From positions 26,361,297-26,425,296 of the forward strand of contig NW_024609835.1 in NCBI RefSeq assembly GCF_016920785.2: a stretch of 64,000 bases of DNA. The letters run 5' to 3'. The notes beneath the pieces were generated by a model that was not told the DNA's origin, did not search any database, and worked only from the letters and a program-made list of their open reading frames with translations. Position 1 is the first letter of the stretch; each line of letters opens with the position of its first letter. A program made the position numbers and the translations under genes. The stretch is from Ixodes scapularis (lineage: Eukaryota > Arthropoda > Arachnida > Ixodida > Ixodidae). This document shows, in pieces, positions 1-12,200 of this stretch.

Positions 1-1925
1 TATAGTCACTGACAAGATGAGAACGGCGGGGAGAACTTTCTTGATTCTCGCATGGTTCTCGGGCCCGAGACATGCTTTATCTCCCTCTCTCGAGTCGAGG
101 CACATCCAGCCCATTGCTCCAGCCGGGCAAAACTGAGAGTCAATAGGCCCGCGCCAGGTTGGGCCTCGAAAGGTAATCCAGTGCAGTGCTCCAGTGCACT
201 TGTAGCCAAAGTACGTCGGTAGGTAACATGGATTGAAGTAGAATAGAAAGATAAGCCAGTTGGCATGATTGTGTCTCGTTTGAAGCTCGAAAACAGAGTC
301 ATCCCCTAATAACGTTGGCAAACTCATAACTAATTCTGCAATTCTGACACCCCCAAGGCTCTGCTGCGATGAAATATACTCTGTCGAAATTTCATTCTCA
401 TTGGCTTCCTCGCAGCGTAAGCGTAGGTCCAACTAATGCAATCTACTGATCGCATCGAGCAAAATTAAGAAGCAAAACGCAGTTTGAGAAAATTCTGTGC
501 GTAACATGAAATTCCAATTTGCTCGTATTTTCTGTGCAGATCGCGGTTTCAAGCTGAACCCTTTATTGCGCCTCATCATTAACTGTATGCACTCCGTAGA
601 TATCAGTCATTGGGTCTCGGTGAACTATGCTTCTTGAAAAAAACTGCCGATATACTGCACCCGAAGCACAGAAACCTGAAAGGTTTCTACTTCCACAACA
701 GCATATGATGACTAGATGCTATCATACAAACTTCCCAAGGTTCTAAGTTATCTTAAGGCCACGGTCCCACTGAATGTGGCAATTTAGGTACTTTTTGGCA
801 GGTCATTACTCATCTCCTTTTGAATGCTGTTTTGTGGGACTTATGTCTTTCGAAAGGCAATGCAATCCTCTTTTATTTATATTATGTATGTGTTGGTTTT
901 TACTGTTCATGCGCGTTTGTAGCGTTGCGAATATGATGGCGCGGACCCTCACTTGCTCCGCTAGTTCATGTTTTATGAACGATCCATTAAAGATAGCACG
1001 GTTCCAATATAGCCGTTTTGTTAAGATGATGTCGGAGCAGAATGTAACGATACACTTTTTTGGTATTTGCACTACTTTGTTTTTTTCATCCCTCCAAATA
1101 TTGCCCTAAAATTGATATTTTTCAGCACAAATATGTTTTTAATGACAAATGTTAGGGCAATGAAATTAGCTACAGATGTAGTGCTTATAATTGGTAATAT
1201 GCAGAAAAAAATTTAATGTTGTGTAAATTTTTTTTTGTTTAGATATTTTATATCAAACGTGACACTTTTTTGTGCTTCGAGTCATGGTACTTCAAATGCC
1301 GCTGAGGAAATAATTGAACTATGATAAAATCTTTTATAACATTTAGAGCTACAATGGTTGCCTAAGAGGTGGACGATGGCTTTTTTTCATTTTCAAAGTA
1401 ATAATGCTCCAGGAGCCCTTCAAACTTATCTGTTTTTGACGCATATCTTTTTTGGACATCAAACAGATTTATAGGCATTTAATAACATTTATTGTTTGGA
1501 ATAGACATACATTGTGATGTATTAAATTTTCACAATGATTTTGCTTTGGTTTCTTAATAGGTGTAGAGCTTAGCTAATTTAAGAACAATTAAAAACTTTT
1601 TGGGTGTTTTGTTGCGCTACCTGGCGGATGGCAGACAAACTGCTGATTTCTAGTGTTCAAAAAATTTCCGAGGGCGGCGTTGGCGTCTGTATCATCATCA
1701 ATCTCCGTGTCTTTTTACCTTCACATTTAAGAAATATATTGGAAGATTTACTATCGATAAATGAAGGGTATAAGTACTGGGTCAGGTTAATAAATCTAAG
1801 ACAAATAATTACACACGCGTAGCGTGATATAATGTGTTAATTATTCGATATGATTGAAATCAATAAACAATGAACTCGAAGAAGAAAATAATACACCCGA
1901 GTTCACTTCATGCCTAGAGTCACTA
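1..1925. other. No recognisable gene
   Basis: The stretch is AT-rich with short open frames only. None shows a recognisable domain or splice-consistent exon. The missing 3' exons of the ABCG gene are not here as far as I can see. Confidence 0.5.
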
Positions 1926-1929
1926 CATG

Positions 1930-2660
1930 AGCTTGCAAGTATCGGCACTCCGTTCACCGAAATTGTTTTGGGCGCCGCCATTTTGGGTCTTGTTCAGAGC
2001 AAACGCAACTGCCGATCGTCATGATCCAAAAGTGCGACATTCTCAGGATTAGATGCGGTGCTAGGAAGCTGATGCAATATTGCAATGCTCTGTCACGGGT
2101 TGTTTAAACATTTGTGGGGGACGGAAAAGCGTTTCTTGTGATTTTAGATAAAGCTTCAGGTAACTGGCAACCATGATTTTAAACCACAATATGGCCAAGT
2201 GTCGTTACTCTGAACCGTAGCTAATTTACTGGCACAAGCGGGAACAATGAAGAAGAGGCAGGTGTAAAAAGGTAGTGGTTTTGTGGAATCCACGGGGCTT
2301 ACGTCATAGCCCCTCCAGGTATTGCGAGCCTCTTGAACAAGAGCATGAATAGTGTCATTAAATAAGCTACGCGTCAGAGTAGCGACACTTGGCCATATTG
2401 TGGCTTAAAATTATGGTTGCCAGTTATTTGAAGCTTTATCTGAAATCACAAGAAACGCTTTTCCGTCCTCCACTTCAAACAGTGTGCGACAAAGCAAAGC
2501 AACATTACATGAGCTTCCTAACACCGAATCTAATGCTGAAGATGTCGCATTTTTGAATCAACACGATCGGCAGTTGCGCCTGCTCTGCTCAAGCACCAGA
2601 ATGGCGGCGTTCACAACACTGTCGGGGAAGAGAGTGCCGATACTCTAAGCGCAGCTAATT
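1930..2660. mobile_element. Long palindromic MITE (about 0.73 kb)
   Basis: The left half (about 1930-2215) and right half (about 2360-2655) are inverted copies. Both carry the blocks TATCGGCACTC, GCAACTGCCGATCGT, GGACGGAAAAGCGTTTCTTG and CAATATGGCCAAGTGTCG, read in opposite directions around an unpaired centre at about 2220-2355. There is no coding capacity. A diverged single-arm copy of the same family lies at 30175-30500. Exact termini and target duplication are unclear. Confidence 0.75.
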
Positions 2661-2669
2661 TATTTGCTC

Positions 2670-3430
2670 TAGTTCCCGCGAAACTCCTTTTCCCTGACTG
2701 AAACTGAAAGTAAATATGAATAATGCACCATTATTATAGCTTATTTAGTTATAACCAACTACACATAATGAGAGGAGGAACCGGCCGGGTAGGAGAAACG
2801 CGGGTTTTATGTGCGACCGTTCTAACCGTCTCAATAGAGAGAACGCGCGAGCTTGTGCTGGTTTAAAAAAAAGGCATCCAAAGAAAAGAGGCGGCACGCT
2901 GTGCTCTTTGTTATTATGCGTCTAGATGCAAATTGTTGTGTGTATGTTTATACAGCCGGAAGGTAGTCCGCCTTAGTGGGCGTCTGACTCTCAGCTGTAG
3001 ATGAGCAATTTAGCCAGTGCGGTGCAACCACTTTAACATGCACCACGCAGTAGTGATACACGACCGCACGCCGGTACAATGCTCTTCCAGATCGAAACGG
3101 GCAGGGGCGGGGTGGCTTCTGCAGCGCGAGCTTTCGCTCTAAGTGCGCTAGACCATGCACTCCGCCACCGCCCCCCCCCCCCCCCCACTTGTGCGTCTAA
3201 TTTATATACAGGTATAAGTATTTGAAGATCGACGATGGACGTCGATCGTCTCGAGGTAATGTAACGTAATAACATTAAATAAATAATAAGCTTGTTGAAG
3301 GACTGAACGACTAAATTTTTCAATTCTTGGGTTGTAATATGTCGGTAGCGTATTGTACTTACTGTTGATGAAGAGCAATATGAGGTGACGAGGTAATGAT
3401 TAAATGATGAGGCTCTATAAGGACGACGAC
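2670..3430. other. No gene; C16 homopolymer
   Basis: No coding signal is recognised. A run of 16 C lies at 3171-3186. Such runs are common assembly-error sites, so its exact length is uncertain. Confidence 0.5.
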
Positions 3431-3434
3431 ATTA

Positions 3435-3995
3435 GTGGGTGTCGAACCACAACGTACAGTGCCAGACTTGTTTCAAGTATCGTGTACCCAAAGACTTTCT
3501 TCACATGCAACAGAATATGGTAGAATCAATGAGGATGCTGCTTTACAACTGCACGGAGAACAGGAAAACTGCACTGTGCAGAAGTGCGGCTTATTCGTTA
3601 ATATGAGGGACGGATTTCTAGCAGCATCCCCTGAGTGACTACTTGGAACAAATGGCCTTGTTGACGTAAAGTGTCCCCGTTCCAAAAGATTCTTGAAGCA
3701 TACTTAAACCGCAATGGAGTATGAGGCGAAAAATAAGAAAAAGGAGCCTGGTGTAAAAGGTCCAAATCACCACCATAGCTTCTACTATCAAATACAAGGG
3801 CAGTTACACAATACACAAAGAGAGTTTTGTGATTTAGTTATATTTACACTCAAGGGCATTGATATCCAACGTATTCAGAGAGATGACACCTTCTGGTCTA
3901 CCGACATAGAGCCTTTTCTACTCAAGTTTTACATGGAAGGCCCGACTTCCGCTGAAATTCCTTACGTAGACGAGTTGTCCGACCGAATAAACTGC
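3435..3995 (+). pseudogene. YqaJ-type (lambda-exonuclease-like) nuclease domain, broken
   Basis: One frame carries the YqaJ nuclease pattern: ATEYGRINEDAALQ, then KCGLFVNMRDGFLAASPE, LLGTNGLVDVKCPRS, and YYQIQGQLHNTQREFCDLVI, ending near FWSTDIEPFLLKFY. The family core is ASPDG, then E/D-x-K-C-P, then QxQ.Q. Here ASPDG reads ASPE-stop (TGA at 3636-3638), and a second stop (TAA at 3705-3707) follows. The rest stays open in one frame, so the copy is a relatively young relic. YqaJ-like nucleases occur in arthropod genomes both alone and in ISL2EU-type DNA transposons. I see no partner transposase, and the origin is inference. Confidence 0.8.
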
Positions 3996-4044
3996 AATTA
4001 CTCCCGATCTGGGAATCTCTCGATCTTCGTTCGTAAGCCATAGA

Positions 4045-4510
4045 TAGTATTATGAGATCGAGGGGTGTGGCTCTTCGTCCGCCGAATATTGCTTCGGCGG
4101 GTGTTTTTACCGTGTAAGATGAGACCGTCGCGTGCTGCTGGAACAACAACCTGGTGATTCTTCACTAAACTGCTTCTTCCGTAAGCTTCAAAGGGTTTTT
4201 TTTTGTTGTTGTTTTTGTTTTTTTGCTTGGCACATATCTGTTCTGCATGCCCGTTAGTTGCAGGATGGTATGGTGCACTAATGTGATGCCTGATGCCGGT
4301 TTTTTTTTCTTCAAAAACTTGTTTATTTTGTTTGAAGCAAGATTTGGCGCGTTATCAGAGAGAAGTATTTTCGGTAGGGCAAAAGTAGGTAAAAGAGACC
4401 GTAGAACGTCAATGACGTGTTTGGACGTCGTGGCAGGCATCGTGTAAACTTCCAGTCACTTAGAGTGCGCATCGCCCATGACTCCGCAGATGCGGATACG
4501 TTTCGCCACC
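4045..4510 (-). pseudogene. Ty3/gypsy-type integrase fragment
   Basis: The minus strand encodes an rve-type integrase core: GVMGDAHSK, a stop, LEVYTMPATTSKHVIDVL, then FALPKILLSDNAPNL. After a frameshift near 4150-4165 comes LLFQQHATVSSYT and KTPAEAIFGGRRATPLDLI, the usual LTR-retrotransposon integrase tail. The first two catalytic Asp residues (GDAHS, SDNAP) are visible; the Glu region is degraded (MQNRYVPSKK). No reverse transcriptase, RNase H or gag is seen next to it. It abuts the plus-strand nuclease pseudogene tail to tail. Confidence 0.8.
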
Positions 4511-4799
4511 CACCGATTGAATAGTGGATCGTTTTCAGTTACTGTTCATGATGGCGTTGGACTCAAGGAAGACTTCGAGTCTTTCCAGAAAGTTAGCCCT
4601 GGTGCCAGGACTTTTGTCGAAAGCGGTAAGTGTTCGAAACGTCGACAACGTCGGTAGCCACGTGTTGTGCTTGACACTGGACACTTACCATTCGCTAAGA
4701 AGAAACTTGCTTGTTCGTCTGCCACGAGTCGTCCGATATCAGGTCATCACCGCAACACCATCTCCCGACAAAAACGCATGTCCGAAATTTAGTATCACG

Positions 4800-4885
4800 T
4801 GAACTTATAAATACCCGAGCGCTCATAACTTGCCGTTGCTAAACGCCGTTCATTCATAGCGTCAGCATTGCAAATAAACGTCTTC
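4800..4885 (+). promoter_or_regulatory. Possible LTR-like TATA and polyadenylation signals
   Basis: TATAAATAC at 4806-4814 is followed by a GC-rich GAGCGCTC block and by AATAAA at 4873-4878, about 65 bases later. This spacing resembles the promoter and polyA signals of an LTR R region. No matching second LTR or TG...CA boundaries were confirmed, so it could be chance. Confidence 0.25.
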
Positions 4886-5059
4886 CTATTTCTTCTGATG
4901 GTTTTCATCATATTCCTCCTAAGCTGTACTTACAACATTATGTGTGTCGGTACTTCCAAAAATATTGCAACGGCGTTTGTTTTCTGGGAACCCCCTATAA
5001 TGCAACTACCTTTACAACATCTTCCGGACACCGTGAAACACAATATTTCGTGACCGTTA

Positions 5060-6135
5060 TTTTAGTCGTCATTAAAATGGTGAGGGAAGTACCGCAAATC
5101 GCGAAGCAGTTTACTTGACGTCCGTTTCCACTGGTGTCTTGGAAGATTGAGTCTACTGAGCGTGCATTCCTGCAGAAGAAATTTTCATTGATAGAATATT
5201 AACACGTCAATCAACATTTGATTCCTTCTTGGTAAGATTTATTGCGAAAGCCCGTTACAACCGCCGAACCGCATGTCCCTATATCAGAGAACAATTTATA
5301 CCCAGTTTGACATTCTCGCATACATCCGTTTGCTGGACCACGCTACTTGAGCTAGCTGAGCACAGCTGGCAGCGGTGCGAGCAAGGCCACGAGGACAACG
5401 TGATGGTTCACGAGCCATCCCACTGTGAACCAATGTTTCGGCCACTCCACGGGTGCGTGTCGCCATCTATTGGTTAAACTAACGCCTTGTTCAAGATGGC
5501 TGCCGTGGGACCGCAGCCAAACTATTCTAGCTCTAATATCATAAAAACAGCATTTTTATGAGATATTTTTATTGAAAATATGGCTATTGCAGTTAGATTG
5601 AAAAATGAGTCACTTTTTTGTAGAGTTTATTTAATGAGTTACATATGTCGGGGCTCTCAATTGATTTATACATAATTTTGTGAGGAGCAATGCTCTGAAA
5701 GCTGTTGAATCTTGAACGTGCAGTGCTATTTTTTTTATTAGACTTCTTGAATACAAATTTTAAAATGACTTGTTAAATTTTTTCGTTTTGTCTGATAATT
5801 CGAGATAGCGCAAGAATTTCATTTGATTTTGTTTTGTGTGTGTGTGTGTGTGTTCTCTGCCCTGCTGCCACTTGTAAGGATGGTGGCTGATGACTCGTCA
5901 AGTTGTGTCTGCATACAGCTTTTTTCCTCAGACGTCTCCCCTCATACCCTTGACGGAAATAAACACTATTAATATTATTATACCTGAATGAACTATTATT
6001 TCAAAAGGGAATTAGGACTTTCTCATTTTTTTTTTGAATTTCGTTGTGTAAGGAGCTCCAGAGATTGCGCGTGAAACCTTACTCCACGAAGATTCGGCGG
6101 CAATTTAAAATTCAATTCCAAGCTAAGAGTCCTAC
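5060..6135. other. Intergenic or 3' intronic DNA with (GT)n and a possible LINE 3' end
   Basis: A (GT) run lies near 5834-5853. At about 5940-5985, AATAAACACTATTAATATTATTATA follows a CCCTTGACGG block, which resembles the AATAAA plus (TTA)n tail of a plus-strand non-LTR element. No ORF supports it. Since the ABCG transcript should continue leftwards, this may be intron. Confidence 0.35.
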
Positions 6136-6291
6136 CTGCAACTTGGTGACGGCCGAGACGATCAGTCCAAATGCTTGCGTCACAGAACACAGCTGAATGC
6201 TGAACAAGGCCAGTCCGGCCACACGCCACATGTCCAAGGGCTGAGAGGTCGGGTAGTAGATGAGCGCTATGAGCATGATTACCGGTACTGT
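6136..6291 (-). CDS. ABCG exon, middle membrane helices (last exon seen)
   Basis: The acceptor is CCACGCAG before ACAGTACCG and the donor is TTGCAG before GTAGGACTC. It encodes 52 residues: TVPVIMLIALIYYPTSQP, then MWRVAGLALFSIQLCSVTQA and FGLIVSAVTKLQ. The QAFGL.+SA sequence is typical of ABCG helix 4. The protein should continue into the VATFVGPV-type segment and the last helices. I see no such exon between 1 and 6135, so it probably lies beyond the left edge. Confidence 0.88.
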
Positions 6292-9200
6292 CTGCGTGGT
6301 AGAAAAAACAAACACAAAACGCTATGTTGAGAACTTTGGATCAATTAGAACATCTATTCAGAAAGAGACGCATGTTCAGTAGCGATTTATACGTAAATTA
6401 GCTTAAAAATGGTTGCGAATTGTGCTAAGAAATGAATGGCCTAGTGTTATTCTTAGCTTTAGACCATGAGGACAGCTGGAATGCCTAGGGTTTCTCTTTC
6501 ACTTGGAAGCAGCGTTATTTCATTCGAACCACTACCTATGAATAATAGATTGAAGTGCAAATGGGTGCTGGTTCGTTGCAATGTCTTCATCTCCACTATG
6601 TAACGCATAAATTACGAATTCCAGTTTAGTAAAAAAAAAAAAGCTGTACCTTGACTGTAACAATTGAACAATTATATTAGCGGTCAAGCACAACGCCTGT
6701 TAATGACTTTATGCCCTGTGCGCTTGCAAACAAAAAAATAAGACAAATTAAATTTTGTTTTCAAAATTTCTTTAGGTTTCTAGAGGCTTGAGAAATCGCT
6801 TTCTCAGTTTGTTGCACATTTTGTTTATTTTCTACACGTGAAATTTAGTTGTAATGTCCGACATAGACATCCAAAGTAGCGTTGTTAAGAGTGATGAAAA
6901 CCCCGCATGGGTCACCCTGGCTCACTAAATCTTTCAGACTCTTCACACCTGCACTGTATCTTACAAGGAATGAATAACAAACCTTATTCTACACCGGTTA
7001 GCGCCGGAAAAAAAAATCTCGGAACTCGCTAGCACATTTTTTTCACAAGTGACGACGAACAATACCCAAAGCAAAGCGAACATGTAAAACAAAAACAGAG
7101 AATTTTTTATTTTATTATTTTGATGCTGAAAATAATGACTATACGCGCCTAAGAAGCAGTGGGTGGGCTTTCGATAAGGAGACTTTAGTTCCCGGTGAGT
7201 TCGCGCGGCATAGTGCAGAATGTCTAACCCTCCGGCCTCACGTCACTAAGTCTGGCTAGATGAAAAACAACCAGCTTACATGTTATTTTTATTGCTGCAA
7301 ATATTGCTGAGACTGATATTTACTGTACACAATTGTCAAGGTTCTGGTAAAATCGCTTCTTTTGCTGTCTGGACTCAATTTGACATCAGGAAGTTTTCGA
7401 TCTATAAAAATGTTCGCTCTTTTCTCAGTGTTCGAAGAAACACCCTAGCATCACCTTAGAGCCCGCTTACGATGTTTAATGTTAAAGAAAAAAAAAAGAA
7501 CATTTAGGGCGAAGCGTAAGAAATAATTCAATTTTTGTATTGCGTAACTTACCAGGAACGGAATTTCTGTGATGTAATGAGCGAGGTAGTACATTCGGAC
7601 GCTGTACCAGCAGTTTCTGTTTTCCCTAAGCAGGACAGACAGCTCAATGGGAACTGTAAGCGAAACAAGAAAAAAATCTCAATAAAACAAAGCTAGGTTG
7701 ATCAAACTACTCAAATTCAAACAGCTTGTTCAATGCCACAATTTGTGTGTGGTACATAATGTCCGCGATCGTCCAACCTCTGCATTTTAAGTGTGTTTAC
7801 TAATTGGCCTTCTGAAGTTATGAAGTTAAGCGTGCAAAAAAATGGCTTGTGTCTGCCACTGTAATATAGCCATATACATAAAACTGAACTGTGTTGCTCT
7901 TGTAAGTGTCCAGCCATGGCGAAGGGCAAATTTTGCTAGATGTTCAGAACTTTCGCAAAGGAATGATGAGACTTATTCTGGCGTCATTAAAATCGCTGGT
8001 GCACAACCTTATACACATAAATAAGAGTTTCGCAAATTGTTTGATATACAAGAAAGTATGAACAAACGAAACCCATTATGGTGGGCATTTGACGCTGTCT
8101 GGTTGCTACCAACAGCTCGTAGCGTTAGCCGCAACTAGAGGTAATGTGAAACGAACTATAGTGCTAGCGCTTGCCGTCTTAAATGAATGCTCTGGACGTT
8201 ACACCTACATTGGTCGAGACGTTTAGCTATAATGGTGGTATCGCAAGGGGCAAAAAACGCAATCAGTCATTTATTTTGCTCACGCGACTTCGAGAGCGCG
8301 ATGGCATCCTCGCAAGAACTTTTAGAACTACCAGTTTTATATTCATTCCCCGGACGCCCTATTACAGAACAAACAAAATTTTTCTTCAAATGAAAATCGT
8401 GAGCATCCATTTTTTCATATAAATTTGCTAGCTTTTACTGATAAACCGCAGTAATTGGGTCGACGTTTTGGTCTAGCGATTTCTTCGCTGGAAATTGTTT
8501 TCATGGGGGATTCTTCCTACTCACATACAATGACAGTGGGCAGAATGGACTGAAACATGACGATGCAGCACATGCCGAAGAACATGTTGGCATTGTTGAT
8601 AACTGTAGAGGCTCTCCTTCCAATGTCGTAGTAGAGCATGATCATCATGATGGCGAAGGCAGCGTACGCCACGAACCTCAAGGGCGTTGCCACCTATGGA
8701 TAGAGCGATGATTGCAATCATACACCAGTGTATATATTTCCAACGAGTTTTAAGGGATATCAATATATGCGATAATCATACATTTCTGGCATGTCTCATC
8801 ATCACAAACATGCCCGCCCACCAGTAAGTGCGGAATTAACAGTTAATGCTTGTTAAGTGAGAAATATTGTGAATATTAGCTTTGAATAAAACCCGAACAC
8901 CCATATGTCTTAAAATCGGAATTGGCGTGGTCTAGAACTAAAAAGCACGAGGTAGGCACGGGCGAAAAGGTTACACGTACAACACAGACAGGACCTACTT
9001 TTGAGCTGATATAACAAAGAATCAACCAAACAAAAGTGCACATTCTATTTTTGCTTTGTCTAACCACTAACACTGACAAAACAAAGCGTACAAAAACAAA
9101 ATGTGTGTTTTTCACAAAAAAAAAAAAAAAAAAAAACGCTCGTAAATGAACACCAAGCGGAACTCAAAACGCGCTGCACATTCCCTCTCTTTTGATTGTA

Positions 9201-12200
9201 ACCCTTCTTGGCTTTGTGCAGGATGCGGGCCTTCAGGACAGCACTTAGTACATTCTTCATTGTCCTCATATCCCTCATATTTTTCATACACTATTCCCTG
9301 TACTAAGCAAGCCTGAAACAAAATTATAGTCTTAATGACTGAGTTACGACTTTATTCGTCAGATTAAAGATAGAATTATAGTTTCTACATGTTTCGAACA
9401 GCTCACGTGTCATATTGCATGATTGATTGTTCTACGTTTATCATACTTGCGATAGCTCCTCCGCGTGTACTGCTCCGTGATGCACTCTGAACATCCATAA
9501 TCGCAAACACGTACCACAGGTATTGCAAATCGATGATATCAGTTACGAAAATGTCCTACTTCCGCCACTGGAACTGAGTTACCATTAAAACACGATACTG
9601 ATCGCCCTTATCATTGGTTGAACTGATTAAAAAAACGAAAGACTACTGGTTCGTGTTCCGAGTGCGAGGCAGTGTTGTGTGCACTCAGGAACATCTGAGG
9701 GCGCACTTGCACGGTGTTATTGTTATAGCTTCTTTTTGCAACCTTATTGGTAGGAACAGTCTGCACGAATTTTATTTTTGGAAGCACCCTAAAACCAATC
9801 AAGTCGCGCATAACAATAATCTAGCTTAAAATATCATAAACTCTTAAATATTTAACGACCTCGCAATTTTATGTGAAGACAACATTTGTTTCCGTGGCTT
9901 AAGGAAAGGCACCGTGAGCCAACGACACTTCCTTATGTAAATGCACCTAAGGCAGCCATTGTGCACTCGCGTATGTCTGCCAACGCCTGAAACCATTTGC
10001 GACGAATAAAAAAAAAAAAAAAAACTGCGTGGAAGCGTCATTTTTGTTGTCAACAAAATGGTTATGAGCCAGGTGCCCCTGCATATACTTATAAAAAACT
10101 GAGGAAGGTAGCTTCTTTTTGTTCGCCAGCTCCGATCTTCGGCCCACGACATCTCCAGAAGGGTATTATGGTACGAATCTCTCGTCAACAGGAAAAAAGA
10201 AAACGTCGATCATATACCTGCGGGGGTTTTTGTTCCACAAAATGCCGTTGGGAGCTCGTGCTATATTGAGGCAGTAGATAATGATGTAAGGACGCCGATA
10301 TCCACAAGGAGAAGTCCAAACGCTCTTCAAACAGATTTTTTGCTTTATGCTTTCCTGTTATCTCTTCTAGGTCTTGTACCCTACACCCGAATGGGACTAC
10401 AAAAAAGGTTTGTACTATGTCCTAAATACACAAGCAAACAAATGCAATGCCCGCTTGGTGCATTAATGGCAGTGTACGTTGTAGGCGCTACCGAAAATAA
10501 AAAAAAAGAACGAATCTGCGTTTCTTGTAACTTGAAAATAAAAGAAACGCGTTACCAACCTACGTTGCCTTAAATAAAAGTAAGGCGTTACCGTGGCTCA
10601 TAAAAAGTAACACAGACTACTTTTGCGTTACTTTTCAGTTATAAGTAAACTTTTCTTGTGTTTGCGTGGGTAAAAAAGGCAGATTTTTTGAAGGTATGTG
10701 GGATGAGTGCAATAATTATTGGCACTCAACCCCATCCCACTTGGCGCCAACAAAAAAAGAAAAAAAAACCTGAAGTAAAGTCATAGGAAGATGTAACAAG
10801 TAACGTGACTACGTTACTCATTACTCGAAATAAGCAACATAAGCACGTTATGCGTTACCTTTTTAAAATGTAACGAGTACGTTACTTTATTAAAAAAATA
10901 TATAATGCGTTGCATGTAACGCGTTACCACAAACACTGATAAAAGGGGGCGTGTCTTAGACGTTACAGATACAAACTAAGAGAGAGGAGGAGATAAAAGC
11001 GATCCGCGCGAGGCTCTCATCTCCTCTTCTTCCTCTCTCCCTCAGTTTCAATCCGTGTACCTTTGTCATGAAGGATGCTATTTTTATTAGTATACTATGA
11101 TACTACACTATAATATAATGCTATAATAGAGCTCATGGGCCCCTGCGTACTCAGTTACATAGTAATACAAAATTTGCAAACGAGACAAGAAGCAATTTAC
11201 AGGTTACAAGCTGCTCGAACGAAAGCTTTTTTTCGTTGGCGAATTTCTTTTTGAAAAATAATTTGCGTCATAATAGTGCAGAAAACCGTATTCTAAGATA
11301 GCTTATTCTACCCGTATTTTAACAATATAAGGCGCTTTCCCCAGAAATTTTATATTTATTGAGACATTCTTAAAACATCATATGAGAAAAAAAAAAAAAA
11401 AAACAACATACGTTCATATTTTTGTTTTGAAAACTCTATTGGTGCGTGTTGCACCACGACGCACTGGTCACACCATGCAGGTACTAAAGTTTTTGTAAGT
11501 CAACTTCACCCCTAAACGAAGGCGATGGGAGAGATTATGATACTGGAGTTTTCTGGTAAACGGGGTGAACTAGTTTTTTTCTTTTCCTACTGAGAGGGGG
11601 TGACGACTTGTTAGGCTAATCAAAGGAATGCCAGAGACCGGCATTCGCAATATTTCGCGAGAATATCCACACAGAAAATAGGGCTGTGCGATTACTGTTT
11701 CGAATTGAATGGAGCAGCGTCATTCCCAGCTTCAACCCCCAAAAGGGCGGCTATGTCGTGGTTCTCCCTAAAGTGAAGGTCACGAATGACCCCGCGCTAT
11801 TCAGTTCAACATAATATTCGCACACCTATAATAAGAAATTTTTGAAGGCTTATACTTAGGTTCACATAAAGCCCGACCGCCGCCAACGGTACCATCCGAT
11901 AGAGTTAATAAAACAGCGGCAAAACTGCATCGTCATGGCAATCCTTGTCGTTGCGCTTTTGCTGTAACGTTACTAGAACAACTCAGTCGGAGAACTGCCA
12001 TAAAGCCTGCTTTGAAAAAGTGACTCCGATCTGTACTCAAAAACCAAGCTAAAGGCGATCGCAACGCCGCCATTTCTCCCTCGGGGGTCACCCCGAGAAC
12101 CACATGGCTGCACGTATTGGTTCAGGTCGAGTCGCGCAAGGACGGGTGGCGCCATCTCGCAGTGCCAAGTTGCAGTAGCTACATAAATTAACTTTTATAT

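Noticed and set aside
774..1109. 111-codon plus open frame
   Set aside because: No domain and an overlapping antisense frame of similar length; it looks like chance.
8521..8763. 80-codon minus open frame over the helix 1 exon
   Set aside because: Wrong frame. The splice-consistent frame gives the hydrophobic ABCG helices.
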